NCBI RefSeq assembly: GCF_020782115.1
Contig: NZ_JAJGMW010000010.1
Span: forward strand, 82,357 to 146,356
Direction: 5' to 3'
Length of the DNA: 64,000 nucleotides
Source of the DNA: Leeuwenhoekiella parthenopeia
GTDB taxonomy: Bacteria > Bacteroidota > Bacteroidia > Flavobacteriales > Flavobacteriaceae
Part shown: in pieces, positions 57,992-63,876 of the stretch
Layout of the letters: the number at the start of each line of letters is the position of its first letter
Numbering within the stretch: the first letter of the stretch is position 1
Notes under the pieces: generated by a model
The model's database searches: none
Seen by the model: only the letters and a program-made list of their open reading frames with translations
Told to the model about the DNA's origin: nothing
Position numbers and translations under genes: made by a program

Positions 57992-58228
57992 TCAGATCAT
58001 CAGATCAGGAAATTTATCTTCAACAAGTTTAAAAAATTCAGACAATTTTATTTGTCGAGCATCACAAATTTTTTTTAGAGTCTCAACAGGAATACGGTAC
58101 TCTTTTTCGTCAAGTATTCTTCTAACAATTTTCTCGTCAATGTTATGATTCAGTGCAAAATCACGATTTGATTTAGCATCCTCTATCCATTCTGAGATGG
58201 CATTAGATATGAGAACGTTGATATTCAT
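57992..58228 (-). CDS. Small XRE-type HTH regulator
   Basis: 78 residues from the ATG at 58228 (a TTG at 58237 is in frame). SNRDFALNHNIDEKIVRRIL and VETLKKICDARQIKLSEFFK form a Cro/CI-type five-helix HTH. It is divergent from the RNA-sigma-dCas12f locus, with a perfect palindrome in the shared promoter, so it probably represses itself and perhaps that locus. Confidence 0.75.
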   Translation of the reverse strand: MNINVLISNAISEWIEDAKSNRDFALNHNIDEKIVRRILDEKEYRIPVETLKKICDARQIKLSEFFKLVEDKFPDLMI

Positions 58229-58257
58229 ACAGAACAAAGGAAGAATATCAATTAAAA

Positions 58258-58287
58258 TTTAATGCGGAAGAACTTCCGCATTAAATA
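58258..58287. promoter_or_regulatory. Perfect inverted repeat, probable XRE operator
   Basis: ATTTAATGCGGAAG and CTTCCGCATTAAAT are perfect 14-bp arms around AA, 30 bases upstream of the XRE start. No T-run follows, so an operator is more likely than a terminator. A promoter-like TTTG (58302) and TATATTG (58317) lie just right of it, directed towards the RNA candidate and sigma gene. Confidence 0.65.
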
Positions 58288-58369
58288 AAAGAATATTATA
58301 TTTGACTCATAATTATATATTTGCGAAACTTCTTAGCATAACATATTAGAAGCATTCGCTTTGAATCTC

Positions 58370-58475
58370 GAATCAAAAACTGGTAATTTTTAGCAACGAG
58401 AGGATAAGCAGGGATGCTCACGACCCGGGCGTGGGCTCTCGCTTATTGTTGCGCGGTATACCAGTACCTTGATTC
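58370..58475 (+). ncRNA. Structured RNA candidate upstream of the sigma/dCas12f genes
   Basis: Nested pairings: GAATCAA (58370-58376) with TTGATTC (58469-58475); CTGGTA (58380-58385) with TACCAG (58459-58464); GCAAC (58393-58397) with GTTGC (58448-58452); ATAAGC (58404-58409) with GCTTAT (58441-58446); GCTCACG (58416-58422) with CGTGGGC (58430-58436). No ORF explains it. GCGCGGTATA (58451-58460) can pair at 9 of 10 bases with UAUACAGCGC at the 3' end of some array scaffolds, so a tracr-like role is possible. Alternatives are a leader of the sigma mRNA or an unrelated mobile-element RNA. Confidence 0.5.
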
Positions 58476-58651
58476 AATAAGTTGAGACCTGCGCCTTTTT
58501 GTATTGGGCCTTTACTTCAGCTTTCAAAGCCTTTGTTTCCTTCCTAAAAAGTTTCTACAACCTCCCCCTACACCAGTTAGTAGTCCGCTTTTGCGGCCTA
58601 ATCAACAATACCCCTAAAACAGCATTTGTAGAACCAAAAACGGGTACGGTT

Positions 58652-59449
58652 ATGAAGCACTATCCCAGTGAAATCCATTTTGAGTCTTTTAAAGCGGGCT
58701 GCAGCCAGGCATTTAATGCCCTGTATAAACACTATTACCGGCCTATCTATTGGACGGGCAGAACCTTAATAAAAGATGTGTTTGTTGTGGAGACCCTGGT
58801 ACAGGATGCCTTTTTAAGGCTTTGGCACAAACGCGACGACATTGAGTCGCCCCAACATCTGGTTAATTTCCTATATGCGGTCATGAACAACGACTGTAAA
58901 TGGTTTTATGTACGACCGGGGAATCAGTTTCAGCGTAGTTTATATTCTTTTGATGATTACCCGAACTATCCCGACTACCGATGGGGCTATGATCCCGAAG
59001 AAGTAGATACGCATCTAAAAGAGCAGCAAAACAGGCAAAAAGACTATGAGCAGATCATCACCATCTTACCCCTGCTGGGTAATCAGTCCAAACGCCTTAT
59101 TGAACTGGCTTTGGAGCACGGCTTTAAATACAAAAGCATTTCGGAGCAGATGGGTATCAGCATTAAGGAAGCCAGCAACCTGATGAAGGATTCCATCGAG
59201 CAGATCAGAAACATCCTGCAACAGGGAGCTCTGGTGGTGAATACGAATTCGGCTTCGGAGAATGCCTCTCAACCTAAAGCGCTAACCGAGCAGGAAGCCC
59301 GGGTACTGGCCCTGCGCTGCGAGCAGCAGTATTCCTTTGCCCAGATTGCAAACGAACTCAAGCTTTCTCAAAAAGAAGTGCATCGTGCTTTTACCACGGC
59401 CTATCAGTTTCTACAGGAGCAACACGATAATCAATTACAATCTGCCTGA
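58652..59449 (+). CDS. ECF-like sigma factor paired with dCas12f
   Basis: 265 residues from the ATG at 58652; a TTG at 58499 would add a Phe-rich extension without family support. Residues 10-90 are sigma region 2 (SFKAGCSQAFNALYKHYYRP, TLVQDAFLRLWHKRDDI), like SusCD-linked ECF factors of Bacteroidota. Region 4 (about 135-190) has an HTH (YKSISEQMGISIKEASNLMK). Unusually, a second HTH-like module follows at 211-256 (LTEQEARVLALRCEQQYSFA, QIANELKLSQKEVHRAF). No anti-sigma gene is adjacent. Instead the dCas12f gene starts two bases after the stop, implying that the two products work together. Confidence 0.85.
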   Translation: MKHYPSEIHFESFKAGCSQAFNALYKHYYRPIYWTGRTLIKDVFVVETLVQDAFLRLWHKRDDIESPQHLVNFLYAVMNNDCKWFYVRPGNQFQRSLYSFDDYPNYPDYRWGYDPEEVDTHLKEQQNRQKDYEQIITILPLLGNQSKRLIELALEHGFKYKSISEQMGISIKEASNLMKDSIEQIRNILQQGALVVNTNSASENASQPKALTEQEARVLALRCEQQYSFAQIANELKLSQKEVHRAFTTAYQFLQEQHDNQLQSA

Positions 59450-59451
59450 TT

Positions 59452-60549
59452 ATGAAAACCAAAACCCTCAGCCTTACCCGTAAAATCCAACTCAATATAG
59501 ACCTGCCCGATTATGAGGAGCGTAAAGCCGCGATGGCAAAGCTTTACGACTGGCAATACTGCTGTTTTAAAGCTTCCAATATTATCGTAAGCCATCTCTA
59601 CGTGCAGGAAATGATCAAAGAGTTCTTCTACCTTACCGAGGACATTCAGTATAAGCTGGCAGATCAAAAAAAAGACGAAAATGGCATTCTAAACCGTTCG
59701 CGAATCAACACCACCTACCGGGTGATCTCAGACCGGTTTAAAGGTAAAATCCCCACCGAGATCTTATCGAGCCTTAACCGGAATCTGGAAAGCGCATTTA
59801 AAAAGAATGCACCGGAGTATTGGAGCGGGGAGCGCTCCCTTCAAAACTTCAAACGGGATAATGGCTTTCCCTTTGGTCCTTATAGCATGTATTGCTTTAA
59901 ATACGATGAAGAGCGCAATTGTTTTTGTTTCCGGCTCTTTAAAATTCCCTTTTGCACCTATCTGGGCCGGGACTTCTCCGATAAGCGGGTATTGTTGCAC
60001 CGGGTACTCAAAGGCGAAACCCGCTTACGTACCTCCCAGATCAAATTAAAAGACGGCAAGATCTTCTGGCTGGCGGTCTTTGACATCGAACAGGAACATT
60101 ATGTCTTAAAGCCTAATGTGGTGGCAGAGGCTTCCCTGTCTTTAGAATATCCCATCACGGTTAAACTGGGCAGCCACAGGCTCCATATCGGCACCAAAGA
60201 AGAGTTTTTATACCGCAGGCTGGCGATTCAGGCTGCGCGTAAACGGGCGATGGCCGGATCGGTGCATTCCCGGGGTGGTCACGGGCGCAAGCGCAAGCTT
60301 AAAGCCGTTGAAAAGTTTAAGAAGAAGGAAGCCAATTACGTGAATCAGCGTCTGCACGTGTACAGCCGGAAACTCATAGACTTTTGTGTCAAGCATCAGG
60401 CCGGCACCCTTATCCTGGTCAATCAGGAAGCCAAAATAGAAGCCGCACAGGAAAACGAGTTTGTACTCCGAAACTGGAATTACTACGAACTCATGACCAA
60501 AATCAAATACAAAGCAGAAAAAGCGGGGATTGAGCTGGTGGTAGGATAG
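59452..60549 (+). CDS. Nuclease-dead TnpB/Cas12f-family RNA-guided protein
   Basis: 365 residues. The bridge/RuvC core GRKRKLKAVEKFKKKEANYV, then NQRLHVYSRKLIDFCVKHQA, and the ending NWNYYELMTKIKYKAEKAGI are hallmark TnpB/Cas12f sequence. The RuvC-I position GIDLG reads TVKLG (Lys238 for Asp), and the RuvC-II Glu reads Val323 in GTLILVNQ. The protein stops at GIELVVG, before the usual Cys-x2-Cys zinc ribbon and RuvC-III Asp. DNA cutting should therefore be impossible, while guide-RNA binding may remain. The sigma gene is two bases upstream and six guide-like RNA units lie downstream. The family is firm; RNA-guided transcription is inferred from context. Confidence 0.85.
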   Translation: MKTKTLSLTRKIQLNIDLPDYEERKAAMAKLYDWQYCCFKASNIIVSHLYVQEMIKEFFYLTEDIQYKLADQKKDENGILNRSRINTTYRVISDRFKGKIPTEILSSLNRNLESAFKKNAPEYWSGERSLQNFKRDNGFPFGPYSMYCFKYDEERNCFCFRLFKIPFCTYLGRDFSDKRVLLHRVLKGETRLRTSQIKLKDGKIFWLAVFDIEQEHYVLKPNVVAEASLSLEYPITVKLGSHRLHIGTKEEFLYRRLAIQAARKRAMAGSVHSRGGHGRKRKLKAVEKFKKKEANYVNQRLHVYSRKLIDFCVKHQAGTLILVNQEAKIEAAQENEFVLRNWNYYELMTKIKYKAEKAGIELVVG

Positions 60550-60629
60550 TTCTTTGGTTTTAATCTGGAAGATAACTTTGAACTCAAAACTTTTGAACTC
60601 AAAACTTTTGAACTTTAAACTTAAATAGA

Positions 60630-60717
60630 GGGTGCCTGTACAACCACAAGGTGAGATTAATAATACTCACTAAGTGTCCTGAGACATATACAGCGCGTGA
60701 CATCTGACTTAAAAGAA
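60630..60717 (+). ncRNA. Guide-RNA-like unit 1
   Basis: Scaffold 60630-60697: stem GGGTG/CAACC (one mismatch), GTGAG/CTCAC with loop ATTAATAATA, GTGTC/GACAT with loop CTGA, then ATACAGCGCG. Candidate guide TGACATCTGACTTAAAAGAA follows. Confidence 0.65.
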
Positions 60718-60764
60718 AAAACTTGACTTTGAATCCGAAACATTGAATATTGAATTTATAAGGA

Positions 60765-60853
60765 GGATGCTTGTACATCCATAAGGTGAGATCACAGATA
60801 CTCACTAAGTGCAGTGGGCACATACAAAGCGCGGGCAAATCGTATAGTAATTC
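60765..60853 (+). ncRNA. Guide-RNA-like unit 2
   Basis: Scaffold 60765-60833: GGATG/CATCC, GTGAG/CTCAC with loop ATCACAGATA, GTGC/GCAC, then ATACAAAGCGCG. Candidate guide GGCAAATCGTATAGTAATTC. The first stem is GGATG/CATCC here against GGGTG/CACCC elsewhere, a compensatory change. Confidence 0.65.
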
Positions 60854-60906
60854 CTGACGTACGCCTTACATCTGAACTCATAACTCAAAACTTTGAACTA
60901 AATAAG

Positions 60907-60994
60907 CGGAGCCTGTACACCCATAAGGTGAGATCACAGATACTCACTGAATGTCGAAAGGCATATACAGCGCGTGACCATCCGCTTTAAAATG
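60907..60994 (+). ncRNA. Guide-RNA-like unit 3
   Basis: Scaffold 60907-60974: the first stem is weakened (CGGAG against CACCC), GTGAG/CTCAC is intact, and the third stem is ATGTC/GGCAT with a GAAA loop, then ATACAGCGCG. Candidate guide TGACCATCCGCTTTAAAATG, which resembles the guide of unit 1 in part. Confidence 0.6.
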
Positions 60995-61089
60995 AATATA
61001 GGCTGATGAAAGAAAAAATAAGGCCAGGTAAATTAACCGAATCTATATTGACTCTGAACTCCTGACTCAAAACTTTAAACTAAATAAGG

Positions 61090-61177
61090 GGGTGCTTGTA
61101 CATCCCTAAGGTGAGATTTACTAATACTCACTAAGTGCAACGGGCACATACAACGCGTGAGCTTACTTATTTAAAAC
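61090..61177 (+). ncRNA. Guide-RNA-like unit 4
   Basis: Scaffold 61090-61157: GGGTG/CATCC (wobble), GTGAG/CTCAC, GTGC/GCAC, then ATACAACGCG. Candidate guide TGAGCTTACTTATTTAAAAC. A GGCTATAGCC palindrome lies about 30 bases past the guide. Confidence 0.65.
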
Positions 61178-61258
61178 CGGATACGATGAGCTTATAGGTT
61201 TAAAGCTTTTGGCTATAGCCTTATGAATAAAAAACCTTGAATATGGAATTTGATTGGA

Positions 61259-61346
61259 GGGTGCTTGTACACCCATATAGTGAGGTCGAAGATACTCACT
61301 AAGTGCTACGGAGCATATACAACGCGAAGGTTCATTCTATTTCAAT
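61259..61346 (+). ncRNA. Guide-RNA-like unit 5
   Basis: Scaffold 61259-61326: perfect GGGTG/CACCC, GTGAG/CTCAC with loop GTCGAAGATA, GTGCT/AGCAT with loop ACGG, then ATACAACGCG. Candidate guide AAGGTTCATTCTATTTCAAT. Confidence 0.65.
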
Positions 61347-61402
61347 ACCCTACGGTATACGTACACGTTGCACTCCTAACTCTGGATTTAAACTTAATAA
61401 GA

Positions 61403-61490
61403 GGGTGCCTGTACACCCGGAAGGTGAGGTCATTAAACACTCACTAAATGCAAAAGCATATACAGCGGACGTGAGTGATTTACAAATTTT
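61403..61490 (+). ncRNA. Guide-RNA-like unit 6 (degenerate 3' end)
   Basis: Scaffold from 61403: perfect GGGTG/CACCC, GTGAG/CTCAC, ATGC/GCAT with loop AAAA, then ATACAGCGGACG, which departs from the GCGCG end of the others. Candidate guide GTGAGTGATTTACAAATTTT. It may be a decaying last unit, and it runs up to the end of the convergent bfmA-like gene. Confidence 0.5.
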
Positions 61491-61495
61491 AATAT

Positions 61496-61885
61496 CTAAA
61501 AATCCTTCCCATCCCAATCCTCAAAACGAGCATCATCCAGTTCATCTTCGCGCTTTACAACTAATGGCTTTTCCTCCTTCGGTTCTGTTTGGGTAAACAG
61601 CGCTTCGAGCATCGCCTGAGTAGGTTTGGTTTGACTTTTCTCGATGCTTTTAATTATTGCTATGATGGCATTGAAACGTTTATTGAGCTTCCGCTCCAGC
61701 GTTCTATGAGAGGGCCCCAGGCGTTCATCAGGTGAGATTTCGTTGATCTCAAAAAAGTCCATCATCGCCATTAACGTCATCGATTGGGACTTTGACAAAC
61801 GCTTGCAAAACACCCTAAATCTTTGGGCGACTGAAGCCTTGATTTTCAAGCCTTCAAACCCCTCTTTTTCATATCCTTTATCCAT
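61496..61885 (-). CDS. BfmA/BtgA-family mobilization protein
   Basis: 129 residues. LKIKASVAQRFRVFCKRLSK and SQSMTLMAMMDFFEINEISP followed by GPSHRTLERKLNKRFNAIIA match the small BfmA/BtgA-type proteins of Bacteroidota mobilizable elements, which assist relaxase-mediated transfer. No relaxase gene is in the window. It is the nearest gene downstream of the guide array (convergent). It supports the view that the island is, or was, mobilizable. Confidence 0.7.
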   Translation of the reverse strand: MDKGYEKEGFEGLKIKASVAQRFRVFCKRLSKSQSMTLMAMMDFFEINEISPDERLGPSHRTLERKLNKRFNAIIAIIKSIEKSQTKPTQAMLEALFTQTEPKEEKPLVVKREDELDDARFEDWDGKDF

Positions 61886-62682
61886 TTTTTCATAAAAAAT
61901 TAAGTGGTTTCACCGGGCGCAGCAGCTTTTTTCATAAAAAATCAGACGTCTACACTCAAATGCATCAAGCCTCACCCCTTTTAAAGGATTGTTAATCAGT
62001 TTTTTATATTGGAAAATGTATTCCGTAACCTCGCGCAGCGGGTTACCCTCTTGCTATACATTTTCCTTCGCTTCGCTCCCTAAAATGTTACTTTTTCTAC
62101 TCCAATTTAGATAAAAAAATTCCCATTAATTTTGATTGCAAATGCCTGTAAATTAAATGAGAAGCAAACCCATTTACTTATTATATCCGGAGCGTTTTTC
62201 TTACTGTACATATCAGCGCAGAACGCATCAACTACCGGGTATTTTAATATCAGGCCAACGAAAAATGCAATCCCAAATACAGTTCCATTTACTTCCCATA
62301 GCGCCATCACGTTTCCTTTTCGACCCTACCCTATTTAAAATTTAGCAAGGAAGAGCTTTTATAAAAAGTGCGACAGGGGAGCCTGGTTATGCAAAGCGGC
62401 TCCGGCTAAATTTTAGTTCTTAAACGAAAAGGAAACGGGTGCTGTGCAGGATGTTGAGCTACCGGTTTGAAGTTGATTAAAAGGTTTCTTGAATAAACGC
62501 AAACTTGAAGTCAGCAGGATCAGGCGAACGCAATCCTTTTTCGGATTGGGTTCAAGATTTTGGAATGAACCTCTTTTCCCGAAATGAAGCCTTTCGCGGA
62601 ATGGAGGGAAATGGGGTGAATTCCATTGTTTCTTCGAAGCATAAAATTTAATGGGTATATTTAGAATCTAGATTATTTATCA
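61886..62682. other. Gene-poor interval of the mobilization region
   Basis: Nearly 800 bases without a convincing gene. It contains the stem-loop at 62011-62066, a weak 67-residue minus frame at 62107-62310 with one hydrophobic helix (FGIAFFVGLILKYPVV) that could be a small membrane protein, and an ATCC-TTTTTC-GGAT hairpin near 62538. The direct repeat TTTTTTCATAAAAAAT occurs at about 61887 and 61931, just upstream of the bfmA-like start. Confidence 0.4.
62011..62066. other. Large stem-loop, candidate transfer origin
   Basis: GGAAAATGTA (62011-62020) pairs with TACATTTTCC (62057-62066). Inside it GTAACC (62025-62030) pairs with GGTTAC (62041-62046) around TCGCGCAGCG. There is no T-run, so it is not a simple terminator. 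Placed about 125 bases upstream of the bfmA-like start, it could be an oriT or nick-site hairpin (inference). Confidence 0.35.
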
Positions 62683-63876
62683 ATGAAGCTCAACTACCTA
62701 AGGCAATCTCCTAACCCAAATTACTTACCTCCTATAAGTTCAAATCATCAAGAATTACCTATTTCGGAAATGCCTTGGAAAGAATTCGAAAAACTCTGTC
62801 TAAGGATGGTTCAAGAGATAGATAAATTTTCAATTCAGGATTCTCAAATATTAGGAAGAGGAGGTCAGAAACAAGAGGGTATCGATATATATGCGGTTAC
62901 TAAAAAAGGAAACTATGAAGTTTATCAATGTAAAAGATATAAGAAACTATCAACTTCCAATATTGATAGATTAATTGCAGAATTTAAAATAGGTAAATGG
63001 TTTATTAAATCTAATTCATTTACGCTTTGTACAAGTGTATCTTTTGATGATATAAAGCTTCAAAATGAAATTGAGAAACATAGACTTGACCTAAAACAAC
63101 GAGGAGTTAATTTGAAAATATGGGATTCTTCTAAAATTAATTTAATGCTTAAGTCGCATCCAAAACTCGTTTTAGATTTTTTTGGACCAGTTTGGTTAAA
63201 CGCCTTTTGCGGAAAGCACGTTTATGATAAAATCACAAACTCAATAGATATAAATGATTTAAAAAAGTGTTTTAAAAAAGCTTCACTTTTCATAGAGCAG
63301 ACTCGGAATTATTTTGAAAATGTACCCTCAACACATATTATTAGGAAAGAATTTAAAACTATCACAAAATGGATTGAAGAAGATTTAGTTAATCCAAATA
63401 AAAACTTACTTGTTATTGAGGGGGTTAAAGGCATAGGTAAATCAGTAGTAATTAAAGATATATACAATTTTCTGAATAACGAAGGTTATTTGACATTAGG
63501 AATTAAAGCTGATAAATACTATGCCTCCACACCAAAAGAATTAGAGAATAAAATATTTGCCAATGAAGAGGTTACTTTAGAAAAAATTTTAAAACTTGTA
63601 AACTCACAAAACATAAAGCTGGTTGTTTTAATTGACCAAATAGATGCATTATCTCTTTCCTTATCATCAAACAGAGAATTCTTACACACATATAATAGAT
63701 TAATTAATGAGCTCCTTAATGAAAAGAATGTACGTATTATAATATCTTCTAGAAGTGAAGATTTAAAATACGATGCTGAACTAAGCAAGTATAAAAACAA
63801 CGATTTCCGAAACATTATCGTCTCCTTACTTAGTGTAGAAGATGTAAAAAAAGTATTGCTGACTTTTGATATATGA
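62683..63876 (+). CDS. Mrr-like nuclease/STAND-type NTPase, truncated by an IS element
   Basis: 397 residues. The N-terminus is an Mrr-type PD-(D/E)xK nuclease: WKEFEKLCLRMVQ, Asp68 in QEGIDIY, and Gln82-x-Lys84 in YQCKRYK. A P-loop ATPase follows with Walker A GVKGIGKS (247-254) and Walker B LVVLIDQIDAL (313-323). The frame ends at 63876, exactly where the IS3-like end begins, so the downstream sensor part, expected in Avs-like proteins of this layout, is missing or lies beyond the element. Probably an inactivated anti-phage gene. Confidence 0.75.
   Translation: MKLNYLRQSPNPNYLPPISSNHQELPISEMPWKEFEKLCLRMVQEIDKFSIQDSQILGRGGQKQEGIDIYAVTKKGNYEVYQCKRYKKLSTSNIDRLIAEFKIGKWFIKSNSFTLCTSVSFDDIKLQNEIEKHRLDLKQRGVNLKIWDSSKINLMLKSHPKLVLDFFGPVWLNAFCGKHVYDKITNSIDINDLKKCFKKASLFIEQTRNYFENVPSTHIIRKEFKTITKWIEEDLVNPNKNLLVIEGVKGIGKSVVIKDIYNFLNNEGYLTLGIKADKYYASTPKELENKIFANEEVTLEKILKLVNSQNIKLVVLIDQIDALSLSLSSNREFLHTYNRLINELLNEKNVRIIISSRSEDLKYDAELSKYKNNDFRNIIVSLLSVEDVKKVLLTFDI

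Larger units (their letters stand above)
60550..61495 (+). repeat. Array of six degenerate guide-RNA-like units
   Basis: Units start at 60630, 60765, 60907, 61090, 61259 and 61403 (135-183 bases apart). Each is ~68 bases: hairpin 1 (GGGTG-loop-CACCC or variants), invariant hairpin 2 (GTGAG, 10-11-base loop, CTCAC), hairpin 3 with changing but mostly paired stems, and ATACA(G/A)CGCG. Unique sequence follows each. Before each unit lies an AACT-rich stretch ending like AACTAAATAAG, and three tandem TTTGAACTCAAAACT-like copies precede the first. There is no ORF, and spacing and divergence exclude a canonical CRISPR array. Confidence 0.85.

Noticed and set aside
58499..58651. N-terminal extension of the sigma factor from a TTG at 58499
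   Set aside because: The extra 51 residues look like translated leader sequence; the ATG at 58652 directly precedes sigma region 2 as in the family.
59452..60549. An ordinary active TnpB of an IS200/IS605 transposon
   Set aside because: RuvC-I and RuvC-II acidic residues and the zinc ribbon/RuvC-III are missing, there is no TnpA gene or transposon end, and a sigma gene is tightly coupled.
60630..61490. A canonical CRISPR array
   Set aside because: Units are ~68 bases, non-identical, 135-183 bases apart and structured as three hairpins; there are no cas1/cas2 genes and no short identical repeats with constant-length spacers.
61250..61596. Plus-strand ORFs of 65 and 97 codons inside the guide array
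   Set aside because: They run across the structured units and into the 3' end of the bfmA-like gene in the wrong strand; no ribosome site or family match.
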